Of a stretch of 64,000 nt of DNA, positions 12,923 to 25,269 are shown in pieces. Both the position numbers and the translations under genes were made by a program. The stretch lies in NCBI RefSeq assembly GCF_000321225.1, contig NW_004450565.1, forward strand, positions 1,371,572 through 1,435,571, written 5' to 3'. This DNA comes from Odobenus rosmarus divergens (lineage: Eukaryota > Chordata > Mammalia > Carnivora > Odobenidae). Within the stretch, counting starts at the first letter, position 1. The number at the start of each line of letters is the position of its first letter. Below the pieces are notes generated by a model that saw only the letters and a list, made by a program, of their open reading frames with translations, ran no database searches and was not told where the DNA came from.

Positions 12923-13522
12923 TAAAGATAAATTCTTATAGTTACGTACATCTGTGTCATTTCTGGTGCTCTTATGCACTCCTATAGATTCCAACTTCTA
13001 CCTGGTGTTATATCCCTTCAGCCTGAAGAATTTCTTTTCTCTTTTAACATTTCTTGCAGTGCAGAACTGCTCATGACTAATTCTCTCCGCTTTTGCTTAT
13101 CCAAACATGTTTTTATTTTGTCTTCATGTTGAAAGACTGTTTCTCAGGGTATAGAATTCTGCATTTGTGGTGTGGTTTTGTTTTTGTATTTTGAAAGAAG
13201 TTTAAAAATGCTGAATCATTTTTTTCTGCCTTCATCATTTCTGATGAGAAATCAGCTTTTACTTTATCATTATTCCCCTGCAGAGATTGTGCCTTTTTTT
13301 TTCCTTCTGGCTGCTTTCAAGGTGCTTTTCCTTTGTCTTTGAGTTGCAGCAGTGTGATTATGATGTACCTGGCTCTGGTATTCTTTTTGTTTGTCCTACT
13401 CGGTATTTATTGAGTTTCTGTGGTCTATAAACTCCTGTTTTCACCAAACTTGTGAAATTTTCAGATTTATTTCTTTAAATATATTTTATGCAGCATTCTA
13501 TCTCACCTTCCCTTCTGAGATT

Positions 13523-13923
13523 TCTTTTTTTTTTTCAATATTAGTATAAGCTTAGTATAAGCTTTTATTTTTTTTACTTAAATTCAATTAATTAACATAT
13601 AGTGTATTATTAGTTTCAGAGGTAGAGTTCAGTGATTCATCAGTCTTTTTTTTAAAAGATTTTATTTATTTATTTGTCAGAGAGAGAACGCGCACAAGCA
13701 GGGGAAGCAGCAGAGGGAGAGGGAGAAGCAGACTCCCCGCCGAGCAGGGAGCCCTATCTGGGACTTGATCCCAGGACCTAGGATCATGACCTGAGCCAAA
13801 GGCAGACACTTAACCAACTGAGCCACCCAGGCCTCCCTCATCAGTCTTATATAATACCCAATGCTCATTACGTCATGTGCCTTCCCTATGTCTGTCACCC
13901 AGTTACCCCATCTCCCCACCCCT
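13523..13923 (-). mobile_element. Carnivore L1 3' end with two A-tracts
   Basis: A minus-strand L1 3' UTR (visible as AATTAATTAACATATAGTGT and ACCCAATGCTCATTACGTCA) flanked by CCTTCTGAGATT at 13511-13522 and 13924-13935. On the minus strand there are two A-rich tracts separated by about 30 bases of non-L1 sequence (13534-13564) that includes a doubled CTTAGTATAAG. A Can-SINE sits inside it. Confidence 0.8.
13648..13837 (-). mobile_element. Can-SINE, minus strand, nested in L1 tail
   Basis: A full Can-SINE in reverse, with A-tail at the left and tRNA-like head at the right. Target duplications TCATCAGTCTT occur at 13637-13647 and 13838-13848. It interrupts the L1 3' UTR at 13523-13923. Confidence 0.93.
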
Positions 13924-15519
13924 CCTTCTGAGATTCTAATACATGTATGTTAGAAGTTTGCTATTGTCCCTCAAGTGGTTGGTTCGGTTATTTTTTTAAT
14001 CTCTTTTCCTTTTGTTCTACAGATTGTATAATTTCTGTTGATCTGTCCTCAATTTTCTTGACACTTCTGCTTACTCAAAACTGTTATAAGCCCATCCGTG
14101 AAACTTTTGAGATATACTTTTAAATTCTACAATTTTTGTTTGATTCTTATTCATAGATTTCTGTCTTGTGATCCTCCATCTGTTTACTATTTACTAACAA
14201 CCTTTCCTTTAGGTCCTTGAACATAACCATAATTGCTTCACGAAAGGTGTGCTCTGCTAATTTCAGTATCTGAGTCATCGAAGGTTTCTGCAGGGTGATT
14301 TTTTTTTTCCTTGACTGCATGTCACATTTTCCTGTTTCTTTGCATGTCTCTTTTATAGTGTAGACTTATGTTATGAATTTTACATGGCAGAGATTCTGGA
14401 TTTTGTTACCTTCTTCTGCAGAGTGTTGATTTTTTTTGTTCTAGCTGGCAGTTAAATTACTGAGGGATCACTTTGAACTTGTGGAGGCCTGGTTTTATGC
14501 TTTGTTAGGGCACATCTCTAAGTGTGGCCCCTCTCGGCCTTCAACAGGAAGCCTGAGGTGTTTGTCAAAGCCCTCTAAGTTACCTGGACTCAGACTGCAA
14601 GCTTTGTCCCATGTGGTGGGCAACACTGAAATCTCTGCTGAGCTCTATTGTCCTCCTCGGCCTACATGCATGTGCAATTGAGAGATGGATTAGGGGAAGA
14701 ATAGGAGAGGTTTTATGGAACTTCCTCCTTTGGGAATTCCCCCTTTCATTTCCACCCTCTCTGACAACCCCAGACCCTGCCCTCTGAACCCTCAACCCAG
14801 TGAGCCTGTAGCTTTCCGCTTAAGTTCTAGCCACCTCACAATGTAAGCTCACTCCACAACAGAACATAGAAATCTTCTTCCTTTCTTCTCTAGCAGCACA
14901 GCTCCGTGGATGAACCATAGTTTATCCAACTAGTCCCTCATCGGTGGACATTTATGTTGCTTCCCATCTTTGGTTATTACAAATGATCAGTCAGCCATTT
15001 TTTATTCCTCTTGCTACAGCCTCTCCAGCTGTGTGCAACATGCTAAACTCCAGAGATGGAGTGAAACCCTTAGTTTGCAAAAAAAAAGCCTCAGCCTTTA
15101 ATAGATAGTTGCAAAAGTCCTGTCCTTTATACCATAATTGATTGGTTTATTGGGTCAGAATTTATCCGGACAGAATTCTGCCAGAAACTAGTCTTGTGGC
15201 GTCATCTTGACATATGCATACAGTGGATAGAGTCCCGCCACCACGTACAACCCACCACTGGTTGCCGAACTCAAATACACCTGGGACGTCCTCACTAGAA
15301 CATCATACCCACATCCTTCTCCCTCCAAAGTACACCACACCTCGTCAGCCATGGGGAGGGTGTTTCTGAGGAAGGAGGAGTGTGTGCAGAATATCCTTGC
15401 TCCATACGGAAGTGCCACACTGTCTGGTCTTTGCAGTCCTGAGTGGGAACATGACTGGGGGCAGGACAAGTTTGGCCATGTTGTCGTGACTCAGCCTTCT
15501 CTCTGTATCACATCAGGTC

Positions 15520-15605
15520 ACCCGGAGGGGAAAATGACCCATATGTACAAACCACTTAGCATGGTGCCTGGAACATAGTAAGAGCTCAGTAAAGACTGTT
15601 ATGGT
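15520..15605 (+). repeat. MIR SINE fragment
   Basis: The MIR 3' end is visible as ACCACTTAGCATGGTGCCTG then GAACATAGTAAGAGCTCAGTA. Confidence 0.8.
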
Positions 15606-16308
15606 TGTTGCAATCTATAAAACAATAAAGGAAAATTGCACTGCTAGCCGTCCCACAGGCAACTCCCCTAACAGGCATTTGTCTTGCAAAACAAGCCTCA
15701 GGAGAAGGGCAGAGGGAGAAATTGTATCCAGACATCTGGGATCAAAATTAAACTATGCAGAATAGGAAATCCCCCTCTCCAAAACTGAAAGGGGGAAAAC
15801 TCCACCCTACTCCTGCCTTTGAGGTGTCGTGAGTCTGTAATGATCCTGTACATCGCCCCGCTAGACGGTTGCAAGACACACTTCAGAATTTCAGACGTGG
15901 TCATCAAGGTGCTTTGGTCCACCTTGCTTTCTCTGTTACATCTGATGGCTAACAGGAGGCAAAAGCATTAGTCAAGGTCACCACCCGCCATAGAGAAGCG
16001 TCCCTTTGGCTGCTGATAAACGTGAGTGATTTCTCGGTAAGACAGGTCCTGGAAAGGGCACCTGTGCCTTTAAGAAGCAAGGCAAGGTCACTGTTAATCA
16101 TATAACTTTATTGTGCCCCTGGGCTATAGGGCAAACATCCTCATTCTGCACGTCTGTTTTATGACGTCCATAAACACTGAATTGCCCGTGACTGTGCCCT
16201 GGGCCAGAAATGTCCTCTCCCAGCTAGAGAGACTGGGAGAGCAAAAGTGGGAAAGAGGTGAGCTCGCCCCTCCCGCTTCCCTGGAGAAGAGTGGTGACAC
16301 CCTGAGGA

Positions 16309-16334
16309 GGGGGAGGGGGCGGGGGCAGACAGGG
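16309..16334 (+). other. Potential G-quadruplex tract
   Basis: Four G runs (16309-16313, 16315-16319, 16321-16325 and 16332-16334) are separated by loops of 1, 1 and 6 bases, meeting the usual G3+N1-7 pattern. It lies at the left edge of the GC-rich island. Confidence 0.6.
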
Positions 16335-19300
16335 AGTCGCTCTCGCCATCCCCCTAGGCAGAGCTCCGGACAAGAGTGGTAATAAATAGCCTGCGCCCAA
16401 TCTTCAGGGCCTCGAGGGTGTCCATCTGGCGCCTGGTAATGTGGATTATTTTCCCTAATGCAAAGTAAAACACCCCTCTCTGAAGCGATAGCAGTGTTTG
16501 TTTGATAAATGCTTTGGGAGAATGCCTGTCAAGTACATATTTCTGGAAGGATGCTCGGTATCTCACTCCCTTGCTTCCGGGTGAGACAGGGGAAACCCCG
16601 CTCGCTCAGGGCCTCACGTCCACACTCGCAGCTCGGCCGTGGTGTTGGGCAACATGGGCCCACGCATCAGAGATGAGGACCTGCCGTGAACTCCCGGGAG
16701 ACGCACGCATGCCCCAGGGGGTCAGGTGCCCGGGCTGAGGTCCCCATGCCACCTGCCTTCCACGTGCAGGTTTGGGGCCCGCATATTACTAGCTTCCCGT
16801 TTGCATTCATTTGCTCAGGGGCAGAAAGGTACGTACCCCGACCAGCGCAGGTGTGCAGGGGACAAAAGCACAGCTGTCACTGTTAGGGCTCCGCTCAGCA
16901 CCAGCTGAAGTGAGATGCCTGGCCAATCGAGTTAGTGCATCACGTAAACTGCTCTTTAGAGCAGAATTTATAGGTTAGGCTGTCCTATTGATCAGTTAAA
17001 CCAGATTTCCGTGCCATTCAGTGTGGGGGAGACGGGTTTTGTCTGAAACAAGGAAACAGCTCCCGGAAGGGCTGGGAGAGGCGGACGCGGGCCCCCAAAC
17101 CATCTGCCGTGGCCCAAGGGGCAGCCGGGGGGCAGCCTCTGGGCAGCGGCGCTTGCGGGCCTCCCCGGGTCCCCTGTGAGAGCAGCTGGGTAAATGCTCT
17201 GGGGGAGGGTGCCCGTCCTGCCCCCGAGCCCCAGCAGTGCCCTTGGCTCTATCGCCGGGGCTGGGTCCTGGGGCCCCGTGAAGGCACATCCGTGGCCTGA
17301 AGCCCAACGGATTTGGCGGCGTCCTAGCTGCTGGACCTGGCCTCTGCCAAACTCTGAGATTACCCTGGAACGAAAGGAACCTCTGCTGGTTGAGACTCCA
17401 CCAGAAGCAACATTCATGCGCCGGTGCCCGTCACCTGAGAAGCCCGGGACAAGCGCCCCCGACGCCCTAACGTCGGCTGGTCCAGGAGTAAGAGGCAGAA
17501 GGCAAGGCTGCTGAAGCCTCCGTCCTTAGGGCTGCTCATTTGGGCGGGGCCCGATCTGTCGCCCATATTGGAGCCCTGCATGCCGACGACTGAGTCCCAG
17601 TGAGCTTGGAGCGGCGCCCTTGAGGTCCCCCACCATGCCCGGGGGCTGGGGACACTTCCAGATGGTCTAGCAGCCACTTGGCGGGAGCAGGTTTCTCCGG
17701 AGAGCATGCAGGTTGCCCATGGCCAGCCGCCGGCTCTCCCCCGCCTCCGACATGTGGGGCAGCAGTGCTTCATCCTGACTTCCCGCGCCCTCCAAGCCTG
17801 CGACCCACCCTCCCCATTTCCCAACCCCAAAGAGCCGGCATATCCAGTGCTGAGCCGCCAGCGTGCCTCATCACCGCTGGTTGTTCCCAAAGCAATGAAG
17901 AAATTCTCAAAGCAAGACACCTGAATACACTGTAGTTTTTTTCAATGCAATCTATGCCACACAGCGTTTAGGAGAAAGACATGGGTTTCCTACGCTCTGT
18001 CAGATTTTTCTGGTAGGGTGTGCCAGGAAGACCAACGTTTGTGATTGGAAACCGTTTGTTGCCCCCACATCCAGGGCTTTAGGGCTGTCCGAGGGTTCCA
18101 GAGGCGCGAGCGGAGTGCAGAGCACATTGAGCTCGGTGCAGGCAGGATGTGCCGCCCGGAGCCCAGCCTGCGCCCCGGGGGCTGGGACTCCCCGGGACAG
18201 GCAGGGAAGGAAGAAAGGGTGTCCCAGAGGATCTGGCCAGTAGCAGCAGTGGCTAACACACATGAAATCACAATTCATTTTCAGTTCTGAAATCCGCTGG
18301 GAGGAAACGGCAACTCGCGGCAGGAATTCCAGTGAGCCAGGCTGGGGAGGGGGAGGCATCCATTTCCTGATCAGGGCTCTGTTTATGGATGTGTGGGTGT
18401 GGTTGGCCTTTGTGTGCACAAGCATTTTTGCCCCCGTCCCCTTGCAAAAGAATGCAGATTGTGCCATATCTGAAGCACTCAGGAGCCGCGGTGCTATCCC
18501 GGGTACTGTTCCAGGTAGGGCATCCGGTGTGAGCCCCGTGACCCAGGTGACAGCGCCCAGGGGCTGTTCTCATGGAGAGCTCAGCCTCCCACCTGGGCCC
18601 TTTCTGGGAACTGTGGACACGTTGGTGTAGCTGTCACATGGACCCGAGCACGAATGTCCACCCCTTGGACTGAACCGGAGGCAGAGAAGGTACAAGATGA
18701 AGGGACAAAAAACATTACTACTGCGTGGGCTGGAAATGAAACGTTGGCATTAAAATCCTGAGGTGCTCAAAGGATCCCATCTCTAGAGTCCAAAGGGAAA
18801 AGGAAAATTGCTTCTTAACTTTTTGAATCCATCCTGTCTATACAATTTTTTATTAAGCTTTTTATTTAAAAATGATTATAGAATAGTACACAGTTGTAAG
18901 GAAAAATACAGCGAGAGCCCACGTGCCCCTTACCCCTTTTCCCCCGTGGTAACATCTTTCCAAAGGTGGTAAGAAGCCACAGCCGGGCTCTGCACATTGA
19001 TACGGTCCAGATGCAGAGCGTTCCGGCCCCATGGAGATTCTTCCCTCCGTAACCCCTGATAATCACTGGGTTCTCCATTTCTGTCATTTTGCCATTTCAA
19101 GAGCATTCTACAAATGTGGCCATACAGTAGGTACCTTTAGGGACTGGCTTCTTTTACTCGGCGCGAGTCTCTGGAAATCCGTGAGGTTGTCGCGTGGTTC
19201 ACTCACTCGCTCAGTTTTTTCTGCAACCGAGTAGTGCTTCCTGCTGTGGACGGACCATAGTTTGTCTAGCCGGCCACCCATCGAAGGGCTTCTGAGTTGT

Positions 19301-20533
19301 TTCCAGTTTGGGGCTATCACAAATAAAGCTGCTCTGAGCACCCTGTGCAGGTTTTCATCTCTCTGCCCTGGGGTGCAGTTACTAAGCCTACATTCCCATC
19401 AGCAAGGTGTGGGTAGCCCAGTTTCTCCACATCGTTACCAGCTTTGGGGGTTCTCATAGTTTTTGTTTTTGTTTTTGTTTTTAATTTTAGCCTTTCTGAC
19501 AAGTGTGCCGTGATAGTTCACTGTGGTTTTAGTTTGCGTTTTGTAATGGCCCGAGATGCTCAGCATCTTTTCATGCGCTTGATCTCCCTCTGCATGTTTT
19601 CTTCAAAAAAAAAAAATGTCTGCTAGCATCTCTTGCCCCTTTTCAAATTGGGCTGTTTTTTTGGTTTGTTTTTTTTTTTTTACTGCTAAGGGGTTTTGGG
19701 GGGGCTTTGTTATCTGCGAAGTTTATTTCACAGAGCTTACTGTTGAGTTTTGACGGCTCTTTCCAAGCCTTGTATTCAAGTCTCTGTCGGATGCGGTTTG
19801 CACATATCTCCTCCCAGACCGTAGCTTGTCCTTTCAACCTCTGGCTGGTCTTCCTCAGAGAAAGAGCTTTACTTCTGATGAAATTCAGTTCATCCATTTT
19901 CCCTTTTATGGATTGTGTTTGTGATGTTGAATCTAAGAGCTCTGCCTGGCCCAAGAACCTGGATATTTTCTCCTATTTTTTTTTCTAAAAGCTTTATAGT
20001 TTTGTATTTTATATCCATGGTCCATTTTGGATTAATTTTTATACAAACCATGAAGTTAAGGTCAAGTTTCATTTTTCTGCCTGTGAATGTTCACTTGCTT
20101 CAGCACCATTTGCTGAAAAGTCTGTCTTTCCTGCATTGAATTGCCTTTACACACTGGTCAAAGTCAGTTGGGCATATTTGTATGGGCATAATTCTGGTTC
20201 TCTGTTCTGTTCCGTTGATATCTGTGTCTACCCCTCCACTAACATCCCACAGTCCTGATTATTATGGCTGTCTATGGGCTTACCTTGTTTTACTGTGCTT
20301 TGCTGATACTGCGTTTTTTACAAATTGAAGGTTTGTGGTAAACCCACATCAAGCAAATCTGTTCGCACTGTTTTTCCAGCAGCCTTTGCTCACTGTCTCT
20401 GTGTCACATTTCAGTAATTCTTGGAATAGTTCAAACTTTTTCATTATTATTATATTTGAATTGCTACAATTTCATGATAAAATTTTAACAGATGAGAAGT
20501 TTCTTCTTATGGATGAGCAAAGAAAGCGGTTCC

Positions 20534-20738
20534 TTTTTTTTTTTTTTTTTTAGGATTTTATTTATTTATTTGAGAGAGTGAGCAAGCATGAGCCAGGGGA
20601 GGAGTGGCAGAGGGAAAGGGAAAAGCAGACTCCCCACTGAGCAGGCAGCCCAATGATGTGGGGCTCGATCCCAGAACTCTGGGATCATGACCTGAGCTGA
20701 AGGCAGACGCTTAAATGACTGAGCCACCTAGGCACCCC
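20534..20738 (-). mobile_element. Can-SINE in Tigger1, minus strand
   Basis: T tract at the left (A-tail on the minus strand) and reversed tRNA-like head at the right. Imperfect flanking repeats AAGAAAGCGGTTCC (about 20520-20533) and AAGAAGGTGGTTTC (20739-20752) indicate an older insertion. Confidence 0.9.
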
Positions 20739-20986
20739 AAGAAGGTGGTTTCTTGAGATGACATCTATTCTTGGTAGATGCTGCGAAGATGGCTGAAATG
20801 ACAACAAAGAGTTTAGAATATACATAAACTGAGTTGATAAAGCAGAGGCAGGGTTTGAGAGGATTGACTCCAGTTTTGAAAGAAGTTCTACCTTGGGCAA
20901 AATGGTGCCAAACTGCACTGTATGCTATAGAGAAATCCTTCATGAAAGGAAGAGCCCATGGATGCAGCAAAGTTCACTGTGGTCTT

Positions 20987-21190
20987 TTTTTTTTTTTTAA
21001 GATTTTATTTATTTACTTTGACAGAGTGAGAGAGACAGCAAGAGAGCGAACACAAGCAGGGGGAGTGAGAGAGGGAGAAGCAGGCTTCCAGCAGAGCAGG
21101 GAGCCCGATGCGGGGCTCGATCCCAGGACCCTGGGACCACGACCTGAGCCGAAGGCAGACGCTTAACGACTGAGCCACCCAGGCGCCCCA
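20987..21190 (-). mobile_element. Second Can-SINE in Tigger1, minus strand
   Basis: A full-length Can-SINE in reverse with flanking repeats ACTGTGGTCTT at 20976-20986 and 21191-21201. Its sequence is close to the arctoid-type consensus (GAGCCACCCAGGCGCCCC end), suggesting it is younger than the neighbouring copy. Confidence 0.93.
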
Positions 21191-23690
21191 ACTGTGGTCT
21201 TATTTTAAAAAATTGCCACAACCACCCCAGCCTTCGGCATCCACAGCCTGATCAGTCAGCAGCCATCCATACGGAGGCAGGACCCTCCACCAGCAAAAGG
21301 GTTGGGACTCACTGAAAGCTCAGATGACAGAGTTTTTTAGCAATAAAGTATTTTTTAATTAGAGTATGTACATTTTTTAGACATCATGCTATTGCACACT
21401 TAATACACTGCAGTATAGTATAAACATAACTTTCATATACACTGGGAAACTGAACAATTCATTTTGACTCAATTTTTGAGGAGGTCTGAACCTGTACCCA
21501 TGATATCTCCAAGGTCTGCCTGTAGATTCAACCCACTTTATATTCTTTTTTTAAATTGCTTTAGCTATTCTAGTTCCTTTGCGTTTCCATATAAAAGTTA
21601 GAATAATTGTGTCTATTTCTACAAAAATCTTGCTGGAATTTTGATAGGAATTATGTTAAACCATCTATCAGTTTGGGGAGAATTGACATATCTTCACTAT
21701 GTGAAGTCTTCCAAACCGTGAGTATGGTATGTCTCTTCATTTATTTAGATTTTTATTTCTTTCTTTCATCGGTGTTTTGTAGTTTTCAGCATACAACTCA
21801 TGTGTATGTTCTGTTATATTTACACCTAAGTTTTTGGTTTTTGGGTTTTTTTTTTTTTAGTGTTTATACGGTAGTATTGTGATTTTAATTTCAGTGTCTA
21901 CAGAGTCATTGCTAATATATGTAAATACAATCAATTTTGTATATATATCTTGTATCCTGTGCCCTTGCTGAACTCATTTTTTAGTTCTAGGAGGGTTTTT
22001 TTGTAAATGCCTTCGAATTTTGTGTATACAATCATGTAATCAGCAAACAGAGATAGTTTTATTTCCGCCTTTCTGATCTGCTTTCCTTTTCTTGCCTTGT
22101 CGCACTGGCTAGAACTTCTAGAACTTCTAGCACAGTGTTTAATGAGCATAGTGAGAGCAGACATCCCCGCCTTGTCACAGTTTAAGCAAGAAGCTTTCAG
22201 TCTTTCACCTAATGTGAGCTGTAGTTTTCTGGTTGGTGTTCTTTATCCACTGGAAGAAGGTCTCCTCTATTCCTGCTTCTCTGAGAGTTTATGAAATGAA
22301 CAGATGTTAAATTTTTTTCAAATGTTTTTATAAACTGATATGATCATGTGTTTTTTTTTCTTTAGCTATTAATATAGTAGATTACATTCATTGATTTTCA
22401 AATATCCAACCAGCCTTGCATCCCTGGAATTAACCCCATTTGATCTTGGTGTATAATCATTTTTTATATTTTGCTGAATTCAAATAGCTAATATTGTGTT
22501 AAGGATTTTTACATCTGTATTCATGAGGAATAATGGTCTGTCCCTTTCTTTTTTTGTTGTCTTTGTCTGCATTTGGTATTAAGTTAATACTGGCTTCATA
22601 AAATGAATCGGAAAGTGTTCCCTCCTCTTCTCTTTTCTGGAAGAAATTGTTTAGAAATGTGTTAATTCTTCTTTAAATGTTTAATAGGATTCTCCAGTGA
22701 AACCATCTGCACCAGGAAATTTTGTGGTGGGGTCGGAGGGCTTTAAAATGAGAAATTCAATTTCCCTAATAGTTTAAGGCTGTTCAAATTACCTATTTCA
22801 TGCTGGGTGAGTCTGGTAGTTCATGCTTTTCTAGGAATTGCTCCATTTTCCTCTAAGATTTCAAATTTCTGTGTGTAGAGTTGTATGTAGTGTTTCCTTA
22901 TTATCCTTCAGGGTTTGTAGTCATATCCCCCCTTCATTCCTAATACTGCGAATCTGTGTCTTCTCCGTGTGGTATTTTTGCCAATCTTGCTAGAGATTTG
23001 TCAGTTTATTAATATTTTTAAATAACCAGCTCTTGGCTTCACTGATTTTCTGCATTGTTTTACTGTTTTCTTTTTCATTGATTTCTGTTCTTTATTACTT
23101 CCTTCCTTTCTTCTGCTCTTGCTGTGCGTTTATTTTGCTCTTCGTTTTCTAGGCTCTTAGATTATTGAGTTGAGTTTCTCCTCTCTTCTAATGTAAGCAT
23201 TTAGTGCTATAAATGTCCCTTTCAGCACTGCATTATCTATGTCTCACAGAGTTTGGGTGTATTCTATTTTCATTTTCATTCAGTTCAGGGTCCATTTTTA
23301 TTTCTTTTGAGATTTCCTCTCTGACCCATGAATTACTTAGGGGCGTATTGTTTAATTTCCAAGATTCTCCTATGATCTTTCTGTTACTGACTTCCAGTTG
23401 GATTCTCTTATGGTCAGAGACCATATTCTACATGGTTTCAGTTCTTTTAAATTTGTTGAGGTTTTCTTTGTGGTCCAGGATATGTCTTGGTCTGTCTTCC
23501 TCTATGCTTCCTAGGCATCTGAGAAGAGTATGTGTTCTGCTATCATTATGTGGAGTGGTCTCTTTCCTGTTTGATGGGCTTCTCAATTTATGTCCGGTCT
23601 TCAAGATCATTAACTCCCAAAGGTTATGCAATACATTATTTCTCCCAAGGATTTCAGAATAAGTGATCTAAAATCCTGCTGAGTTCACCA

Positions 23691-25269
23691 AGGAAGCCCG
23701 TGAAACTTTCTCACTGGTGGCTCTTGTCAGGGGAGTCACTTTCTCTTCCCTGGTATAGGGGTAGGCCTCCCTGAAGGATAGGGCCTTGGATCAGCCAGCA
23801 GCTCCACACAGGGCTCTATGAAAATTTTACTCTTACGGTTTTGAGAGCTATAACAAGACATCGTTTTTCTTCTTCTCATCCAGTCTTAGAATGCTAAAGC
23901 CAGAGAGAACCTTGGGTCATCACCCATTCATTTGGCAAGTGAAGGGATGAGAGGTTTCAAGAGGCTAATTTAGATTGATTGTTTTTTAAATACTTTTCAT
24001 GAAATTAACATATGTTCATTATAGAAATGTGTTAGATATAGAGAAACAAAAATAAGAAAAAAGTTTATATATAATCTTACAACCAAAAAATAATTACTAT
24101 CATTATTTTGGAGTGTATCTTCCCAATGTCTTCAAAAATGAGATCACACTGTATTACCGTTTTACAGTCTCTCTCTTTTTTTTTTTTTTGCTTTAACAAT
24201 AGATATGAACATTTTCCAGAATGTTATTTCTGATAGCAGAATGTATTTCCACAGACCAGATGTACCATCACTTATTTAATGTCTACCTGATGGACACTTC
24301 GGCTGTTATGGTTTTCACTAGGTTAAATAACACAACGATGAACATTTTCTATGTGCGTACACGTCCTTCTTCCTAGGAATGGATCATTAGATCAGAACAT
24401 GGGAACATTTTTTTGCTCTTGAGCCCCATCACCAAACTGGATAATTGAGATTTTTTTGTTCGTTTGGGCAGGTTTTGCTTGGTTTTCATTTGTTTGGGTT
24501 TTAGCAGAGGGCTAGCCAACAGAGAGTACATGACTCAGGAGCAAGTCTTGTGTAGGTTCTCAGGGTTTTAGGGCGTGAACAAATGGCCACCTGGAGCCAG
24601 GGCCAGCTCTTTCCCTTCCCAGGAGCAGGGAGTGCTGGAAAGAACAGTGCCGTGAGCATCTGTGCTTTCCTATGAGGCCTCTGGCACGGGGCCCAGCCAG
24701 GAAACAGGAAAACTGGCAGGTTATAGTCAGCCTGGGACCTAAACCTAGTGAAGCCACCACCCCGCCCAGGGTTACGTGCCAGGCAACAAAGGGACAAACT
24801 TGCTTACCCCAGCCTGCTTCCTCTCTCCAGGACCTGCCATGAGATGAGAACACTGTGTTTTACATTTGAAATACGCCTTGAACTCACCTTGTCCTAGTAA
24901 TTACCCCCATAAAGTGGAGCAGGGCACTAAGTGAAAACTTCCTGTATTTAGAGACGCAGTCCTGCCTGCTTTCTATGGCTGGTGCAGACTACAGGAGGAC
25001 CAGGGTCCGGTCACTCTGCCGAGAGACCTCTGAGAGACGGGTTGGTGGGAGCAGGCCAGGAAGGGAAGGAGCGTCTGAAGGTGGACAGGAAGACTGCAGG
25101 CCCTGGAGAGGCCTTAGCGTGCTGACGGTGGGCCCGAGGGTCCCTCCAGGTAACCCAGGCAGCTCCGTGCCGCAGCGTTGGTGCCACCTGCCCACAACAT
25201 TCCGATTCGGGCCACCATGATCCACAGACTTTTCCCCTTCTCCATCTGTCTTTCTTTTTTGGTCCGTAG
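23691..25269. other. Non-coding stretch upstream of first PDE9A exon seen
   Basis: An old L1ME-like fragment occupies about 23990-24440 (AT-rich, antisense). The remainder is GC-moderate with no recognised exon until the pyrimidine tract before 25270. Confidence 0.5.

Larger units (their letters stand above)
8600..14800 (-). mobile_element. Large old L1, antisense, host of several nested insertions (L1a)
   Basis: An L1 read antisense from ORF2 (about 8600-11068) to its 5' UTR (about 12280-14800). Element text is interrupted at least four times directly, by 9833-10027, 11082-12266, 12382-12713 and 13523-13923, and also by the Can-SINE at 12814-12922. Removing these restores continuous L1 order, for example the segment ending CATCCTTAGCTTT at 11081 resumes at 12280. 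All coding frames are destroyed. Confidence 0.8.
14801..18838. other. Mostly single-copy, GC-rich non-coding stretch
   Basis: Contains a small antisense L1-end-like piece (about 14880-15000, CATAGTTTATCCAACTAGTC), a MIR at about 15520-15605, and a GC- and CpG-rich block at about 16.2-18.6 kb. No exon with convincing conservation or splice sites is visible, and I specifically looked for upstream PDE9A exons here. Confidence 0.55.
20275..21522. mobile_element. Tigger1-like DNA transposon (internally deleted)
   Basis: Recognisable Tigger1 text: near the left end GCGTTTTTTACAAATTGAAG then GTTTGTGGTAAACCCACATC, and near the right end AGACATCATGCTATTGCACA, with an imperfect inverted terminus (GGTCTGCCTG). 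The expected TA target duplication is present at 20273-20274 and 21523-21524, and L1 text resumes directly after it. Without its two Can-SINEs it is about 850 bases, far shorter than an autonomous copy, and it has no transposase frame. Confidence 0.85.
18839..23690 (-). mobile_element. Large old L1, antisense, split by Tigger1
   Basis: L1M text read antisense: 3' end and ORF2 from 18839 to 20274, resuming at 21525 and running through most of ORF2 to about 23690 (for example near 21640, 22380, 22590 and 23220). The interruption is the Tigger1 element. Many stops and frameshifts are present, so the remaining frames are relics. Confidence 0.85.

Noticed and set aside
15188..15469. 93-codon minus-strand frame, considered as a possible processed pseudogene
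   Set aside because: No recognisable protein, no poly(A) tail or target duplication around it.
23213..23662. 149-codon plus-strand frame
   Set aside because: It is the antisense of an L1 ORF2 relic. The minus-strand frames in the same place are broken ORF2 pieces.
1..25269. Search for upstream PDE9A exons (segments with SKYCNSS, TGLPRNTT, GCYQEGQ)
   Set aside because: No translated match on the plus strand was found; these exons are presumed to lie outside the window.
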